Source: Acidovorax facilis (GTDB lineage Bacteria; Pseudomonadota; Gammaproteobacteria; Burkholderiales; Burkholderiaceae_C). From it: DNA of 64,000 nt. This document shows positions 17,110 through 25,700 of this stretch, piece after piece. Position 1 is the first letter of the stretch. The number at the start of each line of letters is the position of its first letter. Made by a program: the position numbers and the translations under genes. The stretch spans positions 1 through 64,000 of the forward strand of contig NZ_JAMXAX010000013.1 in assembly GCF_023913775.1 (NCBI RefSeq). Reading direction: 5' to 3'. A model generated the notes under the pieces. It did no database searches. It was given only the letters and a program-made list of their open reading frames with translations, and had not been told where the DNA came from.

Positions 17110-17122
17110 GTGGATTTACTTA
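17098..17122. promoter_or_regulatory. Palindromic operator candidate between divergent sugar genes
   Basis: Arms TTAATAAATC and GATTTACTTA (8 of 10 positions complementary) surround a 5-base centre. The site covers the predicted -35 of the transporter promoter and the start codon region of the kinase, and its centre holds the only Shine-Dalgarno-like AGTGGA. AT-rich palindromes of this size are typical of ROK operators (NagC/Mlc). Binding by the local ROK protein is inferred. Confidence 0.55.
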
Positions 17123-18180
17123 TGGTTTTCCCTATCCAGTCCCCCGACTCCAGCCCCGCCCACACCGCACCGCCGCTGCGCGTGGCCACGGCGGGCGAGG
17201 CCTTGTTTGACCTGATCGAAGAGCCCGATGGCCGCCTCAAGCCCTGCGCAGGCGGCGCGGTCTACAACCTCACGCGCGCGCTGGGCCTGCAGGGCGTGGG
17301 CACGCAGTACCTCAACCCGCTGTCGAGCGACCTGCTGGGGCGGCAGCTGGCGCGCGGCCTGCACGAAGCGGGCGTGGCCCTGGCAGCGCCCGCGCCGGTG
17401 CGTGCGCCCAGCGCGCTGGCCCTGGCCGCGCTGGATGCCGCGGGCAAGGCGAGCTACAGCTTCTACCGCGACGGCGTGGCCGACCGCCAGGTGACCGCTG
17501 CTGCGCTGATTGCCGCCTGCGCTGCTTTGCCCGACTTGCTGGTGGTGGCCACGGGCTGCCTGGCGCTGGTGGCACAGGACGCTGCCGTTTACCAGCCCTG
17601 GCTGGCAGCGCAGCGCGCAGCCGGCCGCATGGTGGTGGTGGATGCCAACCTGCGCCTGTCGGCCGTGGACGATGCCGATGCCTACCGCGCCAACGTGATG
17701 GCTGCGCTGCAGCACGCCCACCTCATCAAGGTGAGCGACGATGACCTGGAGGCGCTGGCCGTTCCGGGCGCCAACGCATTGGAACGCGCCCACTGTTTGC
17801 AGCAGCAAACACCGGCGCAATGGCTTGCCCTGACCCTGGGGCCGGAAGGTGCCTGGCTGCTGCAACGCGACGGCTTGGCCGTGCATGCGCGCGAAGAAGC
17901 GCCGATCACGGTGGTGGACACGGTCGGTGCGGGCGACTGTTTTCTGGCGGGTTTGATCACCGCCTGGCTGGCAGGGCCTGAGCGGGGCGAAGAAGCCCTG
18001 ACCTTGCGCCCGGGTGGCCTGACGGCGCCCATTTCGGAGGCCCGGCTGCGCGCCGTGCTGCACCATGCGCTGGCCAGCGCCAGCCACTGTGTGGAGCGGG
18101 CGGGCTGCACGCCGCCCCGCTACGAAGAAGTGCAAGAGCGGCTGGCGTTGCGGCGCTCAGCGACCGCAGCGGGCCAGTAA
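17122..18180 (+). CDS. PfkB family carbohydrate kinase (fructokinase-like)
   Basis: A 352-aa ribokinase-family kinase expected to phosphorylate the imported sugar with ATP. The N-terminal part has ATAGEALFDLIE and the glycine-rich CAGGAVYNLTRALGLQG (PfkB signature 1). Signature 2 is VVDTVGAGDCFLAGL, with the catalytic aspartate in GAGD. The start ATG 17122 lies at the edge of the palindrome. The frame is open upstream, but that part is antisense to the binding-protein gene. It ends 3 bases before the stop of the convergent NYN gene. Confidence 0.9.
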   Translation: MVFPIQSPDSSPAHTAPPLRVATAGEALFDLIEEPDGRLKPCAGGAVYNLTRALGLQGVGTQYLNPLSSDLLGRQLARGLHEAGVALAAPAPVRAPSALALAALDAAGKASYSFYRDGVADRQVTAAALIAACAALPDLLVVATGCLALVAQDAAVYQPWLAAQRAAGRMVVVDANLRLSAVDDADAYRANVMAALQHAHLIKVSDDDLEALAVPGANALERAHCLQQQTPAQWLALTLGPEGAWLLQRDGLAVHAREEAPITVVDTVGAGDCFLAGLITAWLAGPERGEEALTLRPGGLTAPISEARLRAVLHHALASASHCVERAGCTPPRYEEVQERLALRRSATAAGQ

Positions 18181-18183
18181 CAC

Positions 18184-19701
18184 TTACTCGGCGGGTTTGG
18201 CGGCCGGCTTGCGGGTCCGGCTGCGCGGACGGGGAGCGGCCGCCTTGGTGGGAGCCGCGCCTTGTGCCTCACCGGCTGGTGCCTCGGCCGCAGAAGCCGA
18301 TGCCTCGGCACCTGTAGCACCGCCCGCATCCGCCACGGCACGCGCGCCACGCGCTCGGGGCGTGGCAGCAGTCTTGGGGGCGCTGGCCGCTGGCTTGGCA
18401 CCTCCTCCACTGCGGGCGCGGCTGCGGCGAGGGGCTGCAGGCTCGGCACCATCGTTCTCAGCAGGCAACTGATCTGCCGGGGCCTCGGAGCCATCCAACG
18501 CTTCGGCGCGCGCATCCTGCTCAGGGCTGCTGTCGATCACCCGCTCCAATGGCTCGGCCTCGTGGGCCACTGGCTGGCTGAAATAGCGGCTGGCCGGACG
18601 CTCTGACGGCACATCCGCCTGCTCAGACGCCAGTGGCTCCTGGTTCGAGTCATTGCGCGGCTCGCTGCGCTGCGTGGAGCGTGTGTCTGGGCGGTCTGCG
18701 CCCTCACCGCGACGCCCTCGGCTGCGGCCCGATGGGCCGTGCCCTTCGCCACTGTCAGAACGCAGATCGGGTGCCGTCGCCACCGCATGAAAGTCATGCC
18801 GCGTGGCGCCGCCCTGGCTGGCTCGCTCACCGGCTCCTTCAGGCCGCGCGGGCGCGGCGGCGGCAGTCGGCCCACCATGGCTGCGGAACACATACGCACC
18901 CGATTTTTCATCGCGCCCAAACTCCAGCAGCCCACGCGCCTGCGCTTCCTCCAGCAGGTTGCCAAAGGTGCGGAAGCCATACCGGCCTTCGCTGAAATCG
19001 GGCTTGCGACGCTTGATGGCCTCCTTGAGCACCGAGGCCCAGATCTTGCCGGTGTCGCCGCGCTCGGACAGCAGGGCTTCAAACGTTTCGGCCGCCAGCT
19101 CCACGCCCTGGGTCCGGCGCGTGTCCTGGCTTTCCTTTCGGCTGCGCTCCTCCTCGGGGCTGCGGCGGGGCGCGGGCGGTGGGTTGCTGCCTGGGGCCTG
19201 GCGGCGGGCCTGCGCGCGCTGGTTCTCGCGGACCAGGTCGTCGTAAAAGATGAACTCGTCGCAGTTGGCGATGAGCAGGTCCGACGTGGACTGCTTGACG
19301 CCCACACCGATCACCTGCTTGTTGTTCTCGCGCAGCTTGGACACCAGCGGCGAGAAGTCCGAGTCGCCGCTGATGATGACGAAGGTGTTGACGTGCGACT
19401 TGGTGTAGCAGAGGTCCAGCGCGTCCACCACCAGGCGGATGTCGGCTGAGTTTTTGCCCGACTGGCGCACATGGGGGATCTCGATCAGCTCGAAATTCGC
19501 CTCATGCATGGTGGCCTTGAAGCCCTTGTAGCGCTCCCAGTCGCAATAGGCCTTCTTGACCACGATGGAGCCCTTGAGCAGCAGGCGCTCCAGGATGGGC
19601 TTGATGTCGAACTTTTCGTACTGCGCATCGCGCACGCCCAGAGCGACGTTTTCAAAGTCGCAGAACAGGGCCATGCTGATGCTGTCGGAGGGGGATGCCA
19701 T
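18184..19701 (-). CDS. NYN domain / OST-HTH (LOTUS) RNA-associated protein
   Basis: A 505-aa protein with an N-terminal NYN (PIN-like nuclease) domain at about residues 8-155. Its acidic residues are seen in ALFCDFENVALG, NSADIRLVVDAL and IISGDSDFSPLV. A LOTUS/OST-HTH domain at about 215-290 includes KIWASVLKEAIKRRKPDF and YGFRTFGNLLEEAQARG and may bind RNA. The last 200 residues are low complexity, rich in Ala, Pro, Arg and Ser, ending with basic PRSRTRKPAAKPAE-like segments. It probably acts on RNA in the cytoplasm; substrate unknown. It is followed by the convergent kinase gene. Confidence 0.88.
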   Translation of the reverse strand: MASPSDSISMALFCDFENVALGVRDAQYEKFDIKPILERLLLKGSIVVKKAYCDWERYKGFKATMHEANFELIEIPHVRQSGKNSADIRLVVDALDLCYTKSHVNTFVIISGDSDFSPLVSKLRENNKQVIGVGVKQSTSDLLIANCDEFIFYDDLVRENQRAQARRQAPGSNPPPAPRRSPEEERSRKESQDTRRTQGVELAAETFEALLSERGDTGKIWASVLKEAIKRRKPDFSEGRYGFRTFGNLLEEAQARGLLEFGRDEKSGAYVFRSHGGPTAAAAPARPEGAGERASQGGATRHDFHAVATAPDLRSDSGEGHGPSGRSRGRRGEGADRPDTRSTQRSEPRNDSNQEPLASEQADVPSERPASRYFSQPVAHEAEPLERVIDSSPEQDARAEALDGSEAPADQLPAENDGAEPAAPRRSRARSGGGAKPAASAPKTAATPRARGARAVADAGGATGAEASASAAEAPAGEAQGAAPTKAAAPRPRSRTRKPAAKPAE

Positions 19702-19773
19702 ATCGTGTGTGAGTTCCGTTCAATGCTGCGGATCATCACACGGAACGCATTGCACCCTCCGAAGGGAGTGGCC

Positions 19774-20736
19774 TCAGGTGGGTTTGGCCAAGCCCAGTTT
19801 CTCTACCAGCGCCTTCTCGCGCGTGAACGTGTCCTGCGCAAACTTCTTGTACGCCGCCGTGCTCATGTACATCGGCACCATGTCATAGCGCGCCAGGGCC
19901 GTGCGATAGCTCTCTTGCTCCATGGCCTGCTTGAAGGCATCGTGCAGGCGCTTGACCACCGCATCGGGTGTGCCCTTGGGCGCACCGATGCCAAAGGGCG
20001 AGTTCTGCACCAGGTTCAGCCCCAGCTCCTTGAGCGTGGGCGCATCGGGGAACTTGGCCAGGCGCTCGGCACCCCAGGTGTTGAGCACGCGCAGCTTGCC
20101 AGCCTCGACCTGCGGTGCAAAACCGGTGGAGTCGGCAGCCGCCATGATCTGCCCGCCCAGGATGGACTGCATCAGGTCGGCGCTGCCCTTGTAGGGCACG
20201 TGCAGCAACTCCAGGCCCAGCTGCTGGGCGATGAGTTCCATCGTAAGGTGCGGGCTGGTCATGGTGCCGGTGGAGCCGTAGCTGAGCTTGCCAGGGTTGG
20301 CCTTGGCCCAGGCCACGAAGTGCGTCCAGGTCTTGAGCGGCGAGTCGGCGGGCACCACCAGGCCAAACGCGTAGCCTGTGACGTTGAGCACGTAGCTGAT
20401 GTCTTTGACCGGGTCCCAGTTGATCTTGGTGGTGTAAGGGAGGCGGAACACGCCCAGCGGAATCTGCGCGACGGTGTAACCGTCAGCTGGCGAGGTCTGC
20501 AGCGCTTGAGCAGGCAAGGTGCCGCCCGCGCCGGGCTTGTTTTCGACAATGACGGTCTGCCCAAGGATCTTGCTGGCGTTGTCTGCCAACGCGCGCATGG
20601 TGATGTCGGTGGGGCCGCCGGCCGGGAAGGCGATGATCAGCTTGATGGGTTTGTTGGGAAAGCTCTGGGCCTGCGCCAGGAACGCGGGGGCGGCGAGGCT
20701 GGCGGCTCCCCATTGGATGATCTGGCGACGTTGCAT
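19774..20736 (-). CDS. Bug family tripartite tricarboxylate transporter substrate-binding protein
   Basis: A 320-aa periplasmic binding protein. MQRRQIIQWGAASLAAPAFL begins a Tat-like or Sec signal peptide, then the mature SFPNKPIKLIIAFPAGGPTD, the Bug hallmark that contacts the carboxylate ligand, and VENKPGAGG. Start ATG 20736 is chosen because GAGGAG stands seven bases upstream. No tctA/tctB membrane genes are nearby, as is usual for the many orphan Bug proteins of Burkholderiales. The ligand is unknown. Confidence 0.93.
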   Translation of the reverse strand: MQRRQIIQWGAASLAAPAFLAQAQSFPNKPIKLIIAFPAGGPTDITMRALADNASKILGQTVIVENKPGAGGTLPAQALQTSPADGYTVAQIPLGVFRLPYTTKINWDPVKDISYVLNVTGYAFGLVVPADSPLKTWTHFVAWAKANPGKLSYGSTGTMTSPHLTMELIAQQLGLELLHVPYKGSADLMQSILGGQIMAAADSTGFAPQVEAGKLRVLNTWGAERLAKFPDAPTLKELGLNLVQNSPFGIGAPKGTPDAVVKRLHDAFKQAMEQESYRTALARYDMVPMYMSTAAYKKFAQDTFTREKALVEKLGLAKPT

Positions 20737-20901
20737 GGCGAAGCTCCTCAAAACGAAAGACAAAAGATTCGCTCATTGGACTGCAGCCCCTCGCGCGGGG
20801 CATGCAGGAAACCCCCTAGCCTCTGTCACCAAGGCGGCAGCGCGGCTGGGGCAGGATGGTTCCCGCAACGCGCCGGCAGCGCGCAACACCGCAGGCGTTT
20901 G

Positions 20902-21333
20902 TCACACTTTGTACGTGGACAGCAGCAGGCTGGTTTCCGTGTTGGCAATGCCCGGCGTGAGGCGGATGCGGCCCAGCGCCGCATCGAAGGCCTCCAGGCT
21001 TTCGGCGCGCACCTCGGCCACGATGTCCCAGCGGCCGTTGGTGGTGTGCAGGGTGCCCACCGTGGGCTCACCGCGCAGCGCATGGATGACAGCGGGCGCC
21101 GCATTGCCCTCGACCGCGATGCTCATCCACGCACGGATGCGCTGGGGCTCCGAATCGGGCCGCAGCCGCACGGTATAGCCGACGATGACACCGCCCTCCT
21201 CCATCTTGTGCAAGCGGTTCTGAACGGTGCCGCGCGATACACGCAGCTTCTGCGCCAGCGTGGCCACGGGGGTGCGTGCGTCGGCGCGCAGGATGCTGAG
21301 GATTTCGCGGTCGGTGTCGTCCAGTTTGGTCAT
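20902..21333 (-). CDS. Lrp/AsnC family transcriptional regulator
   Basis: A 143-aa regulator with the AsnC-type HTH (LDDTDREILSILRADARTPV, ATLAQKLRVSRGTVQNRLHK) and a C-terminal RAM ligand domain (GRWDIVAEVRAESLEAFDAA). Such proteins bind amino acids as octamers and control amino-acid genes. I start at ATG 21333 (MTKLDDTDREI); the frame is open 18 codons further but with no family match. It reads in the same direction as the Bug gene, 165 bases upstream of it, and may regulate it. Confidence 0.92.
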   Translation of the reverse strand: MTKLDDTDREILSILRADARTPVATLAQKLRVSRGTVQNRLHKMEEGGVIVGYTVRLRPDSEPQRIRAWMSIAVEGNAAPAVIHALRGEPTVGTLHTTNGRWDIVAEVRAESLEAFDAALGRIRLTPGIANTETSLLLSTYKV

Positions 21334-21469
21334 GGCAGGCTCTGTAGCTGGCAGTTCGGCAATTTTCTGTGCATTGTGGCCCTGCAAGCTGGCACGGGCA
21401 TTTCTTCCGCCCGGCGCAACGCGGACGACTTCTCACGCTGAATCTGGATCAAGAAGGCCGGCAGCGCCC

Positions 21470-21511
21470 GTCTAAAAAGCATCAAACGCTATCAAAACCA
21501 TAGCTCCTGCA
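21470..21511 (+). repeat. Degenerate dispersed repeat, copy 3
   Basis: TCTAAAAAGCATCAAACGCT followed by ATCAAAACCATAGCTCCTGC resembles the AT-rich/ATAGCT end of the repeat family, but the AGCGCTT hairpin is lost. It lies just after the stop of the cysteine-cluster gene. Confidence 0.4.
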
Positions 21512-21868
21512 TCACAACGAATCCGTGGGATGCGAGGCCTGCGCATCCAGCCGCGCATCACAACCCACGCCCGATGCGATCCAGCGCCGGGCCAGCGCAG
21601 ACAGTGCGCGCACAGCCCAGGGATGGGACAGGCCAGTGACACCACCGGGGTCGGCCACCATGCCACACCAATAGCGCTGGTCGGCATCGCTCCAGCGCAG
21701 GGCCGTGCAGACCCCCTTGCGGCGCCGTGAAACCAGCATCCCCAGCGGGCAGGGCTCCGCCAGGCAGCACAGCCCACAGCCGTTGCAGGGTGCGCCTTCT
21801 GCGGGCTTGGCGGGTGCTGCGGGATGCAGCCACACCACGGTGGGGTGAGCAGGCAGTTGTTCGGGCAT
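21512..21868 (-). CDS. YkgJ-like cysteine-cluster protein
   Basis: A 118-aa protein with the cluster CNGCGLCCLAEPCPLG at about residues 28-43 and later cysteines in GVCTALRW and YWCGMV. This is the pattern of the YkgJ/putative zinc- or iron-binding family (CxxCxxCC...C). Its biochemical role is not known. I start at ATG 21868 (MPEQLPAHPTVVW); the frame is open about 19 codons further, and the choice is uncertain. It is upstream of the Lrp gene on the same strand. Confidence 0.68.
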   Translation of the reverse strand: MPEQLPAHPTVVWLHPAAPAKPAEGAPCNGCGLCCLAEPCPLGMLVSRRRKGVCTALRWSDADQRYWCGMVADPGGVTGLSHPWAVRALSALARRWIASGVGCDARLDAQASHPTDSL

Positions 21869-21977
21869 GGGGGTGCAAAGGGAACATGCGCGAGCGGCAA
21901 ATGCCCCCCGCGCTCCACGGTGCATTGTGCGGCCCCATTACCGCCGCGCGACTGGCTGCACGACCACAGGCCCCAAC

Positions 21978-22009
21978 AAAAAAGCCCCCGCTGCGATCAC
22001 AGCGGGGGC
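21978..22009 (-). terminator. Rho-independent terminator of the lipoprotein gene
   Basis: On the reverse strand a stem GCCCCCGCT / AGCGGGGGC with an 8-base loop is followed by six T. It stands 60 bases after the stop of the lipoprotein gene at 22070. Confidence 0.9.
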
Positions 22010-22069
22010 CAAACCGGTCGAAGGGACCGGGATGGAGACAAGTAAAGAGGGAATGAAACTGCCGCCGGA

Positions 22070-22576
22070 TCAGCAGCCCAGCGGCCGGTTCGGGCGCATG
22101 GGCACGATGCCGGTGACGCGCAGGGTGGCGTTCGAGCCATCCGTGGCTGTCAGCGTTTTTCCGCTGAAGCGCACCTGGTCGCTCTCGCGTACCACCGCCG
22201 TGTCAGTCGGCTCGCCGCTGGCGTATTCCTTGCCATCAAAGGTCAGGAAGACCTGGTGCAGGCCCGTCGCATCGGGGCGATACCGGATGTCGCCAAAGGC
22301 GGTGGCCGAAGAACCCACCTTGTTGGCCCCGTCAAAGCGGAAAGCACACAATTCGGGCACCGAGCCGATGGGGTTTTCCTTGTCCACGCCGGTGAGGTTC
22401 AACGTGCCGTTGCCGTACACACCGTTAAGACCGTCCACCGTAGCGCTGGTCACGGTCAGCACACCGGGTTCGTTGCTGGGTGTTGGGTCATCGTCATTGC
22501 CGCCGCCGCAGGCGACCAGCAGCACAGAAGCAGCCGCGAGGGCAGTACAGGTCTTGAGGAAATGAAAAGCGTTCAT
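22070..22576 (-). CDS. Predicted lipoprotein of unknown function
   Basis: A 168-aa secreted lipoprotein. MNAFHFLKTCTALAAASVLL leads to the lipobox LVAC followed by GGGNDDD, so it is lipid-anchored after an acidic linker. The mature domain is rich in Thr, Gly and Asp (VTSATVDGLNGVYGNGTLNL) and looks like a small beta protein. I do not recognise a family. ATG 22576 is the only start that yields a signal peptide; the frame is open further upstream. It has its own terminator. Confidence 0.75.
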   Translation of the reverse strand: MNAFHFLKTCTALAAASVLLVACGGGNDDDPTPSNEPGVLTVTSATVDGLNGVYGNGTLNLTGVDKENPIGSVPELCAFRFDGANKVGSSATAFGDIRYRPDATGLHQVFLTFDGKEYASGEPTDTAVVRESDQVRFSGKTLTATDGSNATLRVTGIVPMRPNRPLGC

Positions 22577-22770
22577 GGTGATGGGCGTCCGTAGATGTGG
22601 ATGGAAGGTGGGGAGCCGATCCCCTGCAACCCATCGTAGGAAGCCCACCCCGCGCAGCGCGTGCGCCATGTTCCGCGTTGTGCGTAGGACATGGGCCGAC
22701 AGGGGTGTGCGCCAAACCAATGGCTGGCATGGAGCCACCCCGCCTCTGCCGCCCGCACCGCTCACGTATC

Positions 22771-25700
22771 TCAGCGCGCCAACACCGCCGCCAGCGCCTT
22801 TCCAGTATGTGTGCCCGCCGCCACCACGTCCTCAGGTGTTGCTGCAGCCACAATGCGCCCGCCCGCGTTGCCGCCCTCCGGCCCCAGGTCCAGAATCCAG
22901 TCGGCCTCAGCGATCACATCCAGGTCGTGCTCGATCACGATCACACTGTGGCCGCCATCCACCAGGCGGTGCAGCACGCGGATGAGCTTGTCCACATCGG
23001 CCATGTGCAGGCCTACCGTGGGCTCGTCCAACACATACAACGTGTGCGGCGCCTTCTGGCCCCGACGGCCCACCTCGTCGCGCACCTTGGTCAGCTCGGT
23101 CACCAGCTTGATGCGCTGCGCTTCTCCGCCGGAGAGCGTGGGCGACGGCTGCCCCAGCGTGAGGTAGCCCAGGCCCACGTCCTGCAAGAGCTGCAGCGGG
23201 TGCGCAATGCTGGGCATGGTGGCGAAGAAGCCCACGGCCTCGTCCACCTCCATCTGCAGTACGTCGCCAATGCTCTTGCCGCGCCAGGTCACGGCCAGCG
23301 TTTCGGGGTTGAAGCGCGCGCCGTGGCAGGTCTCGCAGGGTACCTTCACATCGGGCAAGAAGCTCATCTCAATGGTGCGCACGCCCGCACCTTCGCAGCT
23401 TGGGCAGCGGCCTTCGCCGGTGTTGAAGCTGAAGCGCCCGGCCGCGTAGCCACGGGCCTTGGCCTCCAGCGTTTCAGCGAACAGCTTGCGGATGGTGTCC
23501 CAGAAGCCGATGTAGGTGGCGGGGCAGGAGCGTGGCGTTTTGCCGATCGGCGTCTGGTCCACTTCGAGCACGCGGTCAATGCTCTCGAAGCCCGACAGGC
23601 CCGTGCAACCGACCAGGGGCGGCGCCTTGCCTGCATCCATCGCATCGCGCCCGGCCTTGGTACTGCGCTGCTGCACCCAGGCCTGCACGTTGGCCAGCAG
23701 CACGTCGCGCGCCAGGGTGGACTTGCCCGAACCGCTCACGCCCGTCACCGCCACCAGACGGTGCAGCGGCACGGTGGCCGTCACGTTCTGCAGGTTGTGC
23801 AACTGCGCGCCATGCACCGTAAGCCAGCGCATGGCGGCACGTTCCTTGGCCTCGGTCAGCGCGTATGCAGCCAGCGATGCGGCCTGGGCCGCGCGCTTCT
23901 TGACGGCAGCGCTCTGTCGGCCGGTAGGCGCCGCAGCTTCGGCACGGGCAAAGGCGGCCGTGGCCTCGGCACTGACCTCGCTGGCCGACATGCTGCGGCG
24001 CAGCTGCAGCGGATGCTTCATGGCGTGCAGCAGGTAGCGGCCGGTTTGCGAATCTTCGGCGCCCGTGATGTCGGCCACGCTGCCTTGCGCCACCAGGCGC
24101 CCGCCGCGTTTGCCCGCGCTGGGGCCAATGTCGATGATGTGGTCGGCGCGGCGGATGGTGTCTTCGTCGTGCTCCACCACCACCAGCGTGTTGCCCTTGT
24201 CACCCAGCTTGTGCAGGGCGTTGAGCAGGATCTGGTTGTCGCGCGCATGCAGGCCAATGGTGGGCTCGTCGAGCACGTAGCACACGCCCTGCAGGTTGCT
24301 GCCCAGCTGCGCGGCCAGGCGGATGCGCTGGGCCTCGCCACCGCTGAGCGTGGGCGCGCCCCGGTCGAGCGTGAGGTAGCCCAGGCCCACTTCTTCGAGG
24401 AATTCGAGGCGGCTCTGGATCTCGGGCACCAAGTCGCGGGCGATGTCGCCTTCACGCTGGGTCATGCCGCCTTCGATGCGCAGGGTCTCGATCCAGCGGC
24501 GCACATCCGTCACCGACAGCGCGGCGATTTCGGTGATGCCCACGCCTGCAAACTTCACAGCGCGGGCTGTGGCGTTCAGACGCGTGCCGTGGCATGTGGG
24601 GCAAGCGGTGTCCTGCAAATCTTCCACCTCGGGCTCGGCAAAGGTCTGCTCGCGGCCCTTTTCCTTGTCGTCTTGTACCGAGTCGTCAAACACCTTGCGC
24701 TGGTCCTTGGTGAGCTTGACGCCGGTGCCCACGCAGTCGGGGCACCAGCCATGCTTGCTGTTGTACGAGAACAGGCGCGGGTCCAGCTCGGCATAGCTGG
24801 TGGCGCACACCGGGCAGGCACGCTTGGTCGAAAAGGCTTGCAGATGGCCAATACCGGCCGTGGGCAAGCCGCCCTCCATGGCCGCAGCCAGCGTGTCGAT
24901 GCTGCTCAGCACATGCACCACGCCCTTGCCGTGCGTGAGCGCGTCGGCCAGTGCCTTGCGGAGCTGGGCTTCGTTCTCGGGCGACACGTCGATGCTGGCC
25001 ACGGGCAGCTCAATGGTGTGCTCCTTGAAGCGGTCAATGCGCGGGAAGTTGGTGGTGGGCAAGAAGTTGCCATCCACGCGCAGGTGCGTGTAGCCGCGCG
25101 GGCGGGCCCAGTCGGCCAGCTCGGTATAGACGCCCTTGCGGTTCATCACCAGCGGCGCAAGCAGACCGATGTGCTGGCCACGGAACTGCGTGAGCAATTG
25201 CGCGGCGATGCTCTCGGGCGTTTGCGGCTGCACGGCGGCGCCGTCTTTGGTGCAGTGCTGCGTGCCGAGCTTGACGTACAGCAGGCGCAGGAAGTGCCAC
25301 ACCTCCGTCGTCGTGCCCACGGTGGACTTGCGCCCGCCGCGCGACAGGCGCTGCTCGATAGCCACGGTGGGCGGGATGCCGTAGACCGCATCCACCTCGG
25401 GCCGACCCGCGGGCTGCACGATGGAACGCGCATAGGCGTTGAGTGATTCGAGGTAACGCCGCTGGCCTTCGTTGAACAGGATGTCGAACGCCAGCGTGGA
25501 CTTGCCCGAGCCGCTCACGCCTGTGACCACATTGAACTTTCCACGCGGGATGTCCACGCTCAGGTTCTTGAGGTTGTGCTCCTTGGCGTTGACAATTTCA
25601 ATGGCGTTTTTGGCCGCTGGCGCTTTATCCATAAGCGCAAGGCGCTCTGATTTTCGTAGCACCGCAGCTTTTTCGTGCACCGAGTGGCCGCCCACGCCCA

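Noticed and set aside
19774-20736. Complete tripartite tricarboxylate transporter near the Bug genes
   Set aside because: No tctA or tctB genes occur near either Bug protein; both are orphan binding proteins.
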